Origin: Pegea sp. RAD2-039
Lineage: Eukaryota; Chordata; Thaliacea; Salpida; Salpidae
Direction of reading: 5' to 3'
NCBI GenBank assembly: GCA_034620365.1
Contig: JAQGEQ010000084.1
Coordinates: 2,232,001 to 2,296,000, forward strand
DNA length: 64,000 bases
How positions within the stretch are numbered: position 1 is the stretch's first letter; the number at the start of each line of letters is the position of its first letter. The notes beneath the pieces were generated by a model. It ran no database searches. It saw only the letters and a program-made list of their open reading frames with translations, and was not told the DNA's origin. Below are positions 13,739-27,889 of the stretch, piece after piece. A program made the translations under genes and the position numbers.

Positions 13739-14594
13739 ATGGATCAAGTCAAGATCGGAGATCTTTCTAAAATAGAGCCCAAGTCACAAAAAAAGTTGTT
13801 TAAAAAGATTAACAATAATTCAGCTAATTTTTTAGATAGATTCTTTAAGAGTCAAGAAAGAGTCAAAAATGAAGAAAAGAAGATTGAAACTATTAAATCT
13901 TCATCATTAAATGAATCTTGGAGTAACCTGATTGAATCACCAAACACCACAAACTGTCTAAAATCAGAAGCTCTTTTATTAAACATAAACACAAATTTTG
14001 TGTCAACAAAAGAATCAGATTTTACTGAAAAAGAAAAACCGAACAACAACTTTATTCAGACATATGTTTTTCATGATGAAGATACTCCTTGTGAAAAATC
14101 ATCGAGATTTGATAATGAAATTTCTTCAAAAGTCCCAAAATCTTATTCCAATGAAGATTTAGATGTAAGTATTTTATTTCTAATTTTAGATATCACATTT
14201 GAACATAAATGAAAGTTTTATATTTTTTAGTTATTTGACACAATAATTCTCAACCTTAAGTTTGTCAATAAAAAGAAATGAGTCTGTAAATTACAGCTGT
14301 TCTTAATGATATTTAATTTAAGTTGCAATTTAAACTACTATTGAATTGAATTAAAATGTATTGTTTTTTTTTTCTTTATATGGTTTAAAATATACTTAAA
14401 CTCAATCGAATGACAATTTGGCATCAAGAATAAGACGGCTATATAAAATAATCTGTATACTGCAAAGTTGTTTATAAAAACAAATAAACTTTCTCAAGAA
14501 AAAAATATTTGTATAATTTGGTGATTTGCTTTTATATTTTAAAGGTTTTTCAAGAAAGATGTCATGCCAGAAGAAAAGAAAAAGCGTTTCAATT
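13739..14594 (+). CDS. Candidate alternative 5' exons of the RhoGEF
   Basis: An open exon from ATG at 13739 to 14164 (142 codons) ends in a perfect GTAAGT donor in phase 0. It is followed by 14545-14594 (VFQERCHARRKEKAFQ) with an AG acceptor and a GTGAGT donor, leaving two bases of a codon. The product is Lys/Ser/Asn-rich and low in complexity, with no domain I recognise. It lies upstream of, and on the same strand as, the DH-PH gene. Its last donor leaves the same phase as the donor ending the 17944 exon. I infer alternative first exons of one gene, but I could not place the acceptor that joins them. An independent short gene is the alternative. Confidence 0.45.
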
Positions 14595-17500
14595 GTGAGT
14601 TAAAATTGCTATTAATTTTCAGATTTTATTGTATTTTTACTGTACTGAATAGCAAACTATACCAAAAAAATTGTTAGAACTAGTTTAATATCGCTAGAAA
14701 TGATAAAAACGTCATCATTAGATAATAAAGCGGTGTACAAAGCTTAGTTCAATTTAAACCCACGTTTCCGAGTCTAAATGTTATATTTAGTTAAACAAAA
14801 ATGAAAAATATTTTATCACAAGCTGTATATCCATCTTTTTAACTTAAAAACAAGAATAAATTAAGTTATTGATTTAGAAAATAATTTTTTGCTTATTGAT
14901 TTTGAGAAAATTGTTGTAGAGATTGTTTTTGATAGAAAAATTTATGTATAAGTTTTGCAGGAAGATTTTGAACAGAGAAATTTGTTTTTATAAATCCATA
15001 TGTATCTTCTTAAATCATTTTAATTATCTTTTATATGAGAAGATTTTTCAACTTATAAGATTTAAATATTGTCATGAACAATAAAAGTCATTAATTATTC
15101 CTTTAAGTTATTTATCAAGATTATTATATTACTCAAAGTTTTAAAACATAACTAAAATATCTTTAAAAGTCCAATTAATTTAAGTAATTTATCAACAAAT
15201 CATTAAAAAAAACTTTATATTAGAATATTATTGACTATTTAATAACTCCGAATTAAGAATTAAGTTTTTTGAGTTTAAGTTATTAGTTATAAATTTTTTT
15301 ACTAGCTTTTAAAAACTACATATAATGACAACCTTATTTGAGAAGAAATTTTTATAGTATTAGTTTTCCTATAGCACTAATCAAAATTATTAGTTTATTT
15401 AAGAATGAAAATTTGAATTTGATTAGAGTCATTACAATTATTTGTATTTTCAACTTTTCAAAGAACAATTATTATATAGGTTAGAGTTGATATTCTTGAA
15501 TCAAAATATCAAGTTAATTAATCACCATAGATATGTTGAAACTAAGGAAAAGGTAGATCTTTTACTTTTTTATCTAATTATATTTTTACGTAAGCTAAAA
15601 TCGTTAACTAATTCTATAATTAAATAACTTAAGAGTCTTGAACTTTTCAAGAATGAAACAGAAATCAAATAAAAACAAAAATTTCAATTTTTCTCAACCA
15701 AAGTAAGATTTTTTTAATTTAAATTTGGCTTCTTTAAATATTTCTTGAAATTGTATATATGAATGAAGTAACTTTAATACCAACTTCATTCAATATTTGT
15801 TGCGATAAACTAAAAAAAAATTTATTTTGTTGAAATGATAGAATATAACAACTAAAACAGTTTAAAGATATATGTGAGATAAACTATAAAAGTAAACAGA
15901 TTTATGCATCAATAGTAGCAAATAGAACCAAAAACATTTAGAATATCGATTTCCCAGCGAAACAGATCTTTATGTTGTTTCCAGATTTATATTTTAATTG
16001 AAAAATTAGTATAGTTTTTGCAAATTTTAGACTTTAATAATTTTTAAATAATTTTTACTGATAATCTTTCACTCAAATAATAATTTAATAATAAAATAAA
16101 AAAAAATCCCAAAAAAAGGGTTTATTTTATTGATTGATAAAATAATTATGACATCAGTAATCCTAGAACTGACCTCAAGATTAATTACGTAATTGATTCC
16201 AGTATGAAATAGTTTGTCGTAGACGATAAAAACTAAAATCTCACGTATGACGTCAGGAAGATGAGGTTGCTGCGAGAGAGAACTTATCTCTGTTATAAAT
16301 TGATTTAAGAAGTTACTAAGGTCTAACTTCTTTAAGTAATTTTTCAAATTTTTGACTGTATAATTTATTTTCTTAGTGTATGAAATTGTAAATAAACTGA
16401 AATTAAGGATTTCATATAAAAATTAAGGATATTTATTATTTAGAAACCCATATTTATGATTTTTTTAAGACACTGTTTGTGAACTTTTGTAGAACGAAGT
16501 TAAATAGTTTGTTCTTTCTGAAATTGTTTATTTGTTTTACGATTTTATATTACTTCATTATCTTATATGCTCTTGTCTAGAAGTTTTATCAAACTTTGGA
16601 TTTCTTGTTCGACTATTTGAAGCTCAACGCTTCTAATAAATTAAAGTCAAATTGATTAGCTTGGTTACTTGTATTTTGTTAACTAATAAAACCTAAGTGT
16701 TGACCATATAAACACATGTTCACCTACACCAAATTTATAGGTAGCTGTTGACATTCTTTTGATTTTTAATTAATTTCTGACATTATAAAGATAACAGAAT
16801 TTTCTTTCTAATTTTCCATTTAAATCAGTAAAATAGAAATAAATCTTTAATATTTGATGGTTTCTTTCTATCGACTAATATGTAAAAGTCTAAAGATTTA
16901 GGAATTTCTTACAAAGCACATTGTAAGCTTACGAGACAGTTTTATACAAAAAAGTTTTCAATTACAATTTCTCTAGCAGATGACAAAAATCTTGAAGTTT
17001 TATTTAAAAAATTTGAAAGTTGAAGTAGTATTGCAGCATTTAGCAAAAATTTGTTGGCGTTTTCAGTTTATTCAAAATAGTTGTTGATTTCTTCCTGAAT
17101 TTTGTTTATGAAACTAATCGAGAAAAGTGCTGCAAAACCAATTGCAATATTTAAGTCTTATTCTGGTACTTTTTATAAAAATAATTTTTAATTTAACTCA
17201 GATTCTTTTTCAATTTTATTCTAACATAGCAAAGTAATTCCATGTAAAACCAAATAATAAATTAAGTAGCTTCAGATGATTGACATGATGCAGTATTGAT
17301 TCATTATGTCAGTATCATATCAAGTTACATATATGGTCAAAACTTATGCATTTTTATATAATTGCTAAGATTAATTCAGCTATAGCCTGATGTTCATTGA
17401 ATATCAAATTTATGAGCTTTGCATTATAAAAACCTGTTTTATTTTGTATAAACTAGTTTTTAAACTGATTTTAGGAATCTATTAACGCTGATAATAAATG

Positions 17501-17943
17501 AAAAACAACCAATTGAATAATAAATTATTTCATAAAAATCTGTCCAAGTTTTAGTTGATTTAAAACATTTTAATTCGTAATTTTCCACTTTAAGTTTTCA
17601 CTTATTGTAAACTGACAAGTTTTTATTGAATCAATAACTACTTGTTTGGTCAGATATAGCTTGTTTATAGTTTTATCCTGAATTAATAAGAAACTCTAAA
17701 ATTGATATACTTTGTTTAATAAACGTTGATAGGTTTAATTGATAAACTTCAGAAATAAATACAAATAATTATATATAGAATATATTAATAATTGTTAATT
17801 TTTTTTTCTATTTTCAAATTATGATTTACTAAATTCGATAATTTCGAAAATTCCTTACTTAAACAGAAAAAAAGTAAATTGATTGATTTATTTTTTTTAT
17901 AAATTTCCGTTGTTGTAAATCTGTTTAAGATTTATTATCTAAG
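14595..17943. other. Probable long 5' intron of the RhoGEF
   Basis: AT-rich sequence between the two candidate first-exon groups. The only structured item is an opposite-strand open exon at 16174-16347, listed separately. Confidence 0.4.
16174..16347 (-). CDS. Weak candidate exon, opposite strand, unknown product
   Basis: Minus-strand open frame from ATG at 16347. The segment around LSQQPHLPDVIREILVFIVYDK looks more protein-like than its neighbourhood (local GC rise, varied residues). It ends at a plausible GTCAGT donor at 16172-16173. No upstream or downstream partner exon and no family match are visible. It contains a TGACGTCA word. It may be a nested gene, a pseudogene fragment or chance. 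Confidence 0.2.
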
Positions 17944-20900
17944 ATGGAAAAAGATAAAACCTCAAATGAGGTAGAAATAAATCAGAAAAAAACTTTACAA
18001 CTTAAAAAGTCTCGTAGAGAGTCCAAACTAAGTCCAAACAGGTCTCTTACACAGCCAAATCTATCAATTGATACAAAAAGTTTACAACAAAATCAAAAAC
18101 GAAGTCAAACCTTGAGAAATATACTCGCAATTCCAAATGTGATGCTCTACCTTGACCCATCAGATGAAGAGGACAAAGAAAGATGTGTTGGAAGCTCTGA
18201 TTCAGAAAATATGAAACCTCTATGGAGCTCTAAGACTTATTTATCTAAGTGTAATCCTCTTGAACTTCAGCTGCAAAAGATTTCAGGTTTACGGAGAATT
18301 TCATCTCTTCCATGTGGCCAAAAAACTTCATCAAAATTTAGAAGTCGTCAAAACATGATGAGATCAAAAGCTCTCCGAAAAGTCTTCAATACTGAACCGA
18401 AAAGTCTGCGGAATTTTCGGTGCGTCTCTTTTTAAAGAATTTATTTTACAAATATTAGACGACAAATTGAAAACTCGGCAACAAAATTTTAATTTAATTC
18501 TTTTATATTTCAATTATTCTAAAGGCTTTTAGGTGATCTAAAATAAGTGTTTATTTACTTATTATTATTTATAAATAATTAAATTGTTTGCTTTGAATAT
18601 AATAAGCTTAAAGCTTTATATGTTAAAGTTAATATTCAATTAAAGTTAATTAATTAATCTTAAGTAATTGTTTAAAATGTTTATTAAATATATAAAGCAA
18701 ATTATTTGCTGTAGCATCTTAAAAATCGCTTATAGTTAAGCAATGATAAAGAATAAAGTCAAAAAGTAAACTTAATTTTTAAAGCTGAGTATAAAAGAAA
18801 AGTTTTTAGATGTCTTATTTGTTTCAAAGTTTTGCAAAAGACTTAAATGAGAGTTTAAACGCTGACCATACTACAAATTAGCCAATTTTGTTGTATTTTA
18901 TTTGTTAAGATTCAAAACCACTGTGATAAAAATGTTTAAAAGAAATTTAGAGAAGCCTACTAGCAACCTCTTTCTACCTACTTATGGAAGAAAATAATTG
19001 AATTATCAACTATCAGTAGAAAAGAAAAAGGCAGACTACGAGTAAAGTAGGAGATAGAATAGAACTATTTTTCAATTGTTCAAACCCAAACCCAGGTCAT
19101 CCTGAAGTTTCTTGTCATTTCAACTTACTTGAGATGAAGTAAATTAAAAAAGAAGCACATGTTACTGAGTTTGTTACTTTATTGATGAAATTGTATCTTT
19201 TCTTAAAATACAATTTATTTCCTTGTGCAAAAGAACAACATTGTAAATCTGCTTTAGTTGGTCAGATTACAATGGACAGTAAAAAAGTAGGCGAACTAAT
19301 ACCAGTTACTCAAAGGCTATCTTTAGTTGAAAGAATATCAAAAAACGGTTTGAGAGAAAAAAGGTTTGTTTAAGTTGTAAGATCGATAGTAATGTTTGTG
19401 CAATTCGTAATTATGTAATATAGCAATAAAAAATGAATATGCATTTACTTGTAGTTTTTATACTTTGTGTAATTTTGCTGCCTTAATTTTGACTTTTATA
19501 AAAACTACAATCGCTTATTTCGTGAAATTAAAAAGCTCGCTCAAGCATAAATTATTTTCGTGACTTTCTCTTCAAATTGATGTAGAGTTAATTAAACATG
19601 TTTTCTTCAATTAGTTGATTTAATCAGCAACAAAATGCCTCATTTAATGATTTTGTTTTTGTTTGAAACTATCTTAGTGTTGTTTTAAACAGATATCTAG
19701 TGACTCTGTAAAAATCACATTTGAAATTCAATTCAAAAAAGTGATATACAAACATTTCAATTCAAGTTGATTTTTAATCAGATTTCAAAAGATAATATAT
19801 CTTAACTTTCTAAACAATTAAAATGAATAGTCAACTGAATCAACTAATATAAAATAACTTAATCATTCAAACTATTGATTTTTGTTGAGCAATTTTGATT
19901 TTAGTCTCAACTTTTTTAGGAACCGTCAGCAAAAGAATAAAGAGTCTTCTCGACCAGCTCTGGCTATAGATGAAGATGTAAATGATGTAAGCAATCAATA
20001 CGGGCAACCTAGTGAAGAAAGTGATTCTGATGATTTGTCAATGCAAAGACCGATGGCAAGAAGAACAGCAATTGTACCTTCCCTTCCAGGTTCATAATGT
20101 TTATTGTGAATAATTTTTTATCAAACTTTTCTCTTTTTAGAATCGGATTTATCAATTTTATCTGATAGAATTGCAAGTTTGCAGCGAAATCAACCAATAG
20201 GCGCTTCGTCAGGTAAAATCAAGTAATTGTTGTCAACTTAATATAATGATAGAAATTACTTAAAGCTTTATACATTTTCGAGCTTCTTTTAATCCATATT
20301 AAAAAGTTTTTCAGTTATTTGAAATCATTTTAACAACGTTCAAAAAATATAAGAATAAAAATTTGTACATCAGTGACGCTAAACCGAAATTATTCATTTA
20401 AACAAACGCCACAAAAGGTTTTAAGTCTTAAATGAAATTATAAGATTTTGAAAAATAATTAAGATCTCAAGAGCTTTGACTTATATTTCAGTCATCAGAA
20501 GAAATATAAGTCATCTCAGATTTGATATAATTATTTAGCATTTACAATTTTCATTCATCTTTATAAAATCTTACAGAAATGAAACGATCAAAATGGAATT
20601 TAGGAATATTGGGATTTAAGGTTAAAGATCATTTTATGAGAATTGTAAATAAAACGAATTTAAATTCTTAGCAAAATAAGGATCGTTGCTCGGAAGCTAA
20701 GCTGATCGTAGCAATGAATGAACTGAAACTGAAAAATGAAGATGAAATTTTAAACAAAAGATTAGAAAAGTTGCAATGTTTTAAAGTAGATTTTAGTTCA
20801 AATATGTTTCAAAAGTTTTCAGAATTTTTTTAATAAAATAACTTGATTTTTACTAAAAGAATTAATTTTTATAAATTGATTTAAAAAAGATTTTTAAGAT

Positions 20901-23900
20901 AAATAAAAATGCATTAATCGTTTTTATTTTATAAATAATTTTCTCAATTTCCTAAAAATTTGAAGCAATCAATAATTAATTTCATTTCAGTTATTTGAAA
21001 ATTTTAAATCTTTCTTTTTTAATTAAAAAGATTTAAATTTGTATTTACTTGAATCACAAATCCATGTTTTGGTAGCCTCCTTCATATTTCAATGAAAAAT
21101 CCACATTTCAAAACCTTGTTTCGAAAAACGGAATAATTACAAAAAAGATGAAACATTACGAGGCAGTAAGCGAACTTTTTACTACTGAAAGATCTTTTCT
21201 TATCAATCACTTGCTGGTGATTTTACAGGTTAGAAAAAACAAATTACATAAAACGTGAAACGTGAAACATCACAAACATTTTTCATTTAGGTATTTTTAG
21301 AACCTTTACAGCATCTGCAATGTGATGGTCACTTGTTACACGTCGATGCTAGATTGGTATTTGGAAATATCGAAGAGCTATGTTCGGTATACAAGAGAAA
21401 TTATACAAATTTGTTAACATTTGATTTATAAAATAGAAGTTTTAAACTATCTTAAGATCATAAACTGAACCTAAAATAATTGGTTAAAGATTGATTTAAA
21501 AAAAAAAGTTTAAATTACAAGTTCATCTTATAATAGAAAATAATTTCCAAAGTTTCAAGTAGCTGAATATAAACTTTTTTTTAGGTTACAATTGAATTTT
21601 GTGAAACTTTACTTGATGTTGTGAGCAATTATGAAGATATGAATTGTTGTGGAGAGAAAATATATTCTGCTTTTGAAACTGTAATTAATAAACCTATGAT
21701 TTATTTTGTTTCTCTAAATTTATATTATGTTAATCTGTAAAAAGTTTAATATTTCTTTTATATCAAAGACTAAACAAATTATTTTCTTTTAAAATAGTTT
21801 GAGTCTACTTTATGTCCGCCTTATCAGCGTTACTTTTATGCATATGAGAACTCCTTGATGTATAGCGATGAATTAAAGACAGATATCGACTTCATTGCAT
21901 TTCTACAGGTAAATATTAGTTTGAAAACTATATAAAATCACTGAAAATATTTTGAAATTTACTTCTTATTAATTAACTTAAGAAACTGATTTTTATATTT
22001 GACATTTAGAAATAGAAATTAGAATTTTATCATACTTATAGGTTTCCTGATCGTTAATATAACAATTTTATTTTTTGCAAGTGGTGTGAACAAAACTCTC
22101 GTTGTAAACGTCTTAGACTTGCTGATTTTCTTATTTCGCCTTTGCAACATTTGACTAAGTACCCTCTTCTATTGCGTCACATTATTGAATATACAGATGA
22201 CACCATACAAACTACGTCATTAGAACGCACGGCTTTTTCTGTTCAAGAATCTTTAAGTAAATACACCTGCAGCATTCACATTGTATAAAAAAGTTGAAGT
22301 TTATTCAACCAAAATATTTAATCTTGAGTACAACTAACCGCCAAGTTTTGAATTAAAAGTTTGTTGTTCTGAAATTTTAGACAATAACAAAGTATTAATT
22401 TCAAAATATTATTCAAATTCAGAAGCTTTAGAGGGGAAAGTTTCTTGCCTTACACATCTACAGCTGTTACAAGACTTACAGAATACTATATCATGGCCAC
22501 CTGTGTATGAGATAGATACGAAAGCAGTCATTCCAGAAGTAAGTTTAAAGAAATTTTAAAAGCTTTTTTGGTAAAAGTTTTTTGCTGTTAATTAATATTT
22601 AAAATCTTTTAGATAAAAGTTTTTTTAAAGTTTATTTGCATTAAAATTTGTTTCTTTATATATCTTATCATAGTTTATTAATTACATACATTTTTTATCT
22701 TTTCAAAATATTATTTGGTCATCATAAGTAGAATCTGTTTTATGTAGTCATATATTCAAGATGTAAGTGAAATGCCAAAATTTATACAAATTCGTATCTT
22801 GTATACTCTGAAGCATTTGAGTAAATAAACTTGTTCATACTGTTTTTACAGCAAGACACAAGTTAAAAGAAAGTTATCTTTAGCTAAAATATTGATTATT
22901 TGAATTCTATGAAACATTACCTATATACGTAGGCCATTAAGGCAAAAGTTTTAAATAAAAGTTTCTTTTGTATTTACAACAAAACATTTTTCAAGAAGCT
23001 CAATCTAAAATTGAAATTATTGAAATTTACACTTTCCTAAAAATCGCATCAAATATTTAAAAAACGTTTTCCAAAGTTACATTGAGAATCTTAATTATCG
23101 ATTTATCCTGGTTAACTTAAATAGCATTAAAAGTTGTTATTTTTCTGAAGCTTTATTTAGTTGTTTGACAAGTGATAATTTTACTACAAAAAAAAAATAA
23201 TAGAAATATGTTTAAATTTTTTTTTGAATGTAAAAATTGTAGTTCAAAAAGTTTTATTTTAATAGTTTAATAGACATAATTTAGAAGGTTGAAAAAGACG
23301 AAATTTTATACTAATTTATATAATAAAAGAAATAAAAATGATGATTTTTCAAAAGTTATATTTGTTCACGTTAAATATCTTTAAATATATCTCAAAAACT
23401 TTTTCCATATATATATAACAAAAACATTATCCACTAGAAATAGAAAAATGTTGATAATTATATTTTAAATCTTAAAATTGTTTTGTTTTTAATGTAAAAC
23501 TGGGGTAAGTTAACTACTATTTTATTTCAGTCTTTACGTCATTCATTACGTTACCAACCTTGTCGAAATTTACTTCCTTCTTTTAAAAGAAGACTTGAAC
23601 TTGAAGGGGCATTATCGGTTATGGGTAAGCAAACCTACTTTTTTGGTCGTTTACTTTTTTGACTCCTATCATAAATTGAATTATTTTTAATCACATCTTT
23701 ATTAGTTAGTAATTGAGTGTAGATATTTAAACCAATTTTTGTTGTAGAAAGAAAAAAACACTAAATTATTTGATGTTCCAAATTAGACAAAATCGTTTCT
23801 GTTTGTATCTACAGTAATTTTGTAACTTAATTTACCTTTTTAAAGTATTTACATTTGCAAGACAAAACAATTCTTCTGAGTCACCAATTATATAATAGTT

Positions 23901-25489
23901 TTAAAGATTAAATTTATTTGTTAATTTTTCAGCTGGTTAAATTTTCATTTAAAGTGCACACTGAGTTCAATAGTTGTCAGTCAGGAGAATTTTATATTAT
24001 TCTACAAATAATTTGATTTTAAGTCAGTTTGTTTTTATCAAATTTTTTGGCCTAATAAATCCTTGTTTATAAAAAAACATGTCACCCAAAAATTAATTAT
24101 TTTGTTTTTATTAAATTTTTCAAATTGTGAAAATATTTATCTGAAATTCGTCATGTGTCAATTTCTGTTATCACCAAAACAAGCTGATAATTTCACAGAT
24201 AGAAAAAAAACTTCACAACTTTATAAACGAACAGTTTATTTACATTTACAGAAGCTTGTGAGATTTTTATCTTAAACATTTCACATTTACTCATCTTTTT
24301 TGTTTCCAGCTAAATATGATGGCGACAAAAAAAAGAATAATATAAAATAATTTTCAAATTATTACATTTTTAATAAAGTGTTCTAAATTGAGAGCTATAA
24401 TTAATTGAAAAATGATTAGTAAAATTCTAAAGCATAATCTTCTTAATCATTACAGAGAATGGAAAATGTTTAGAAGTTTACGTTTTTCTATTTGACGACT
24501 TACTTCTTTTAACTAAGCCTCAAAAACGAAAACGGGTAATTTTTGCATGAGTAGATTTATTAAAATAATTATCATATATAAAAGTAAGTATAAATATTGT
24601 TTTTAGATTTTAATTTTGAAATGTTAATTACAAATAATATTTGACAAATTATTTTCTTATATTTTTGAAAATTTAGGTTTTTGTTACAAAACTTATCGGT
24701 GTAAATACAAAGTTTTAATAATAAAGATTTTTTAATAATTGAATTTCTAAATATCATTTCGTATGTCTTTCTAATTTAAAGTAGCTTAAAAGCTAGTTTT
24801 TTTAATTGGAAAGAAAAATCTACTTTGCCATAAATAATTTCGATAAAAAAATATTTTAGAGATGCACTGAAATTCCAGCATCACTAAAACGCCACCCTTA
24901 TCTGAAAGATGGGACTCTTTTAAGCGTTTACCGGCAGCCAATTGCTTTAGATCGTTTCACAGTATACGATCTAGGAACAAGCCAACTAAATTCGGGTTTA
25001 AACCATAAAAAATCGTTTGTAATTGTTCAAGAAAACCGTTTTCAACAAATGATTAGCATTGTGACATTGGAAGCAGCCAGTGGAGATGAAAAAGTAAATT
25101 TATCTTCACAGTTTGAGAGTAAATTTGTAAAAATGATTACATATTTGAAGTTATCGTGAAGTTTTATTTTAGATTATCTAGTTATTATTTTTCAGAAAAT
25201 TTGGTTGGCAGCACTGGCAAGAACTGCAGCTGAATGGATGGAAAATCATGTTTTTAAAGTAACATCAACATCTGAAAATATACCATTAAGTTCACCGTTT
25301 GCTTATCACTCATCTAAAACTAACGATGAAATGAGAATGTTTGTAAGTTGCAACCGAGATGTGGACGAAGCTTTTTCTAAAGTTAATGGAACAAAACAGC
25401 AGAAAGGTTTTGAAAGTTTTGAATATTTTGCTGCGTTGAATAATCGTCGATCTGAAAATCCTTCAACGGATACTTCTGATCTCAAATAG
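17944..25489 (+). CDS. DH-PH RhoGEF, PLEKHG5/7-like
   Basis: Guanine nucleotide exchange factor for Rho-family GTPases. Exons: 17944-~18419; one with an unresolved start (about 19234-19280) ending at 19363; then 19920-20089, 20141-20212, 20577-20620, 20672-20785, 21076-21228, 21291-21386, 21585-21680, 21798-21908, 22082-22256, 22381-22538, 23531-23624, 24456-24535, 24860-25093, 25196-25489. From 19920 every junction keeps frame to the stop. The DH domain begins near KHYEAVSELFTTERSFLINHL (21153) and contains the helix WCEQNSRCKRLRLADFLISPLQHLTKYPLLL, the typical DH signature; note PLQHLTKYP where most members have PxQRxxKYP. The PH domain starts about RRLELEGALSVM (23.6 kb), with VYVFLFDDLLLLTKP as its central strands and a C-terminal helix KIWLAALARTAAEWM. 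The N-terminal part is basic, Ser-rich and probably disordered, with an acidic patch SEESDSDD. Introns are 51-992 nt and the gene has no GC-rich block. Confidence 0.8.
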
Positions 25490-26756
25490 AAGTTAAATTT
25501 TAATTCTTCAAAATAAAACATAAGGATATTATCAATATAACTTTTTTATCAATAGACAAATCAAATGTGATTTTTAAAAATTTCACAAACTACCAGATGT
25601 AGTTAATAATAGATTGACGCTATAACAAATCATAGTGACATATGTTTAGACTACTTTCGGAACTACAGTTTCGTTAGGTCATTTACATAGGTAGAATTTT
25701 TAGCAGCAAATTTGTAAATTTACAAGAAAAGTATGAACTAAATTTTGTTAGCTTTGATTTAAAAGTAAAGAAAATTGACAATTTAATCTTTCAAACCTGA
25801 ACGGCTTAAAAAAGTCATTCAAGTAATTGATAGACTTACTCAACTTTTAATTTAAGAAAAACAATTCAGAAATGTTGTCTTAGAGACAAGTTTTGCAATT
25901 AACGGCTGAGAATGCTAAATTCTTGCTTACTTGGATGCAGAAAGCATCTTTCTATGAGGATAAACTACTGAAAAACAGTTGAGATATTTATGTTAGTACT
26001 TTAAAAACAACAAGTTATGTTTTTAACTTTATTGATAGAAACTTAAATTGTTTGCAAAAGCTAAATTGTTTACATTGAGTTTCGATTGATTAGTTTATTC
26101 AATAAACTGATGGCTGCAAATACCAAATTAAACAGGTCTTACAGTAAACACAGTAAAATATAAATATAGAAAAATTTGAAAGGTCTCAAGCAAATTGTGT
26201 AAAAAATAATAAAGCCAAGAAAACAATAAGATACAAGAAACTATTAAAAGCCCTAAAGGCTTTTTCTATTCTGTTTCACTGTGTCTTGTTAGTATAGTTC
26301 CTCCGCATTTCACTGTGTTTTGTTTTTTTAACATCATCACTCAGAGCACATCTCGTTTAGGGACTCTTGGCTGAATCAGGTCTTTATTATTATGATTATG
26401 TATCATATGTGAAAAAGCTAATCAAGCTAAAGTCCTTAAGGACAATTTGTGAAGTTTATTTGACTTTTATACATAATAATAACTTGATTATACTGAATAT
26501 TACTTCTTTAGTGTCCTCCTATCTGACAGTACGAAGTAAGTTGATTAGAGACTTATGTATGAAATGAATAGGAATCTAGATGAGATTATGAAACTAAACT
26601 TTGGTCCTTTAAAAAATTGTTTATAAATAAAAACTGCGATCGCCGCTTGAGTGTTATCTGTAGGTATTAGTGCGAAGTGGTTTGTGAAACTATCCGATAG
26701 CTCATAAACTGTCAATTTGTAACTTGCTGCTGATTGTGTCAACAAACATTTATCGT
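25490..26756. other. Intergenic, nothing recognised
   Basis: RhoGEF 3' flank. The only structure is a short hairpin (AAAAGCC ... GGCTTTT) near 26245-26265 and a short direct repeat of TTTCACTGTGT about 35 bp apart near 26280-26315. Confidence 0.4.
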
Positions 26757-27132
26757 CTTAGATAGATGTAGGGTTTTAACAGCGTCCAAATTCTTCTGGT
26801 CTTTGACATTTCGGGTAGTTGACGTAGTGAGGTCAGCTTAAGTTGGGAGGATAAAATGCCCCAGTCCTTATTGACAGGACATTTATCGTTGTTTAAATAG
26901 AAATCAGATGATCTTGGGTGTGAGGGTTTGCTTACTGATTGGTGGAAAGATTTATCGGTTGCTAGCTTGAATTGTATAGATTAGAGCTTTTAACTTTTAG
27001 AAGATTTAAGGTTAAGTGAGTCAGTGCTAAAGAGTTTAACGTCGTCATCAAATTGCATTAAACCTCTAGAATCATTTATAGTTGAAAAACAAACTGTAGT
27101 ATCATTAATATAAATATTATAAAAAAGAGGGC
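26757..27132 (-). mobile_element. Decayed LINE reverse transcriptase fragment (CR1/jockey-like)
   Basis: On the minus strand one frame reads PLFYNIYINDTT, the conserved LINE motif usually GPLLFxIYINDL. About 24 codons later comes FDDDVKLF at plus 27025-27054, corresponding to the catalytic FADD box with Ala replaced by Asp. After a frame change, YLNNDKCPVNKDWGILSSQLK matches the downstream YxLNG...DLGVxxSxxLK region. Stops and frameshifts show it is dead. The element's ends cannot be seen. Confidence 0.6.
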
Positions 27133-27889
27133 AATGCCGATTTAGATAGAATCGTGTCTTCTTAAAAAACCTAAGTACTTTTAAATAGATCCGTTAAATG
27201 ATAAGCATTCAATAATTTAAAAAAGTCTTCCAATATTCAAAAGATGTTATTCTTAATATATGAGCTTTTATTTATCTATTTCTTATAAGTTATAGATATA
27301 AATCTGTGTTTATTTTGATCTACAGCAGTTGATATTTTAATAGGATAGTGAGTCTATTTATTACAAAGGTACTTAATCAAGAAGACCGTTCTCTGTCTAA
27401 AGTTTAACATTGTAAAACTTTTTTTTCTAACGTTTCACTAAGTACGCAAATTTTTTGTTGACATTAAGGAGTCTGCAAGTTAGCTAATAAGAGAAAGTTA
27501 CAAAAACTATCAAAGATTTATTGATTTATAAAGCTGGAAACATATACATACATAGGACAAATATTAACAATTAGAATTTTGAATAGCTTCAAAACAAAAT
27601 GTTTTTCATTTGGTTGAAGAGGCATGTTTAATCTCAGAGTTCATCTCAATAATCTGTTCTGTAATTAAAGTTTAATAATATAGTAATTAAGCTTTTAATA
27701 GTTATTGACAGTGCCTTGACGTTTGAAGGAAGGGCATAGGATATACAAAGAAAGGAATTATATGTAAAAGAAAACCCAGAAAGAGCGACAGAAGAAAGAG
27801 TATAAAGATGAAATAACAGTTTTTTGTTCAATGATATATACGTTCATGACTAAAAAAGTTAATATTCGAAAGATAAGTCATTTACTTAC

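Noticed and set aside
24063-24275. Open frame inside a RhoGEF intron
   Set aside because: The flanking exons join in frame without it and its composition is that of intron sequence.
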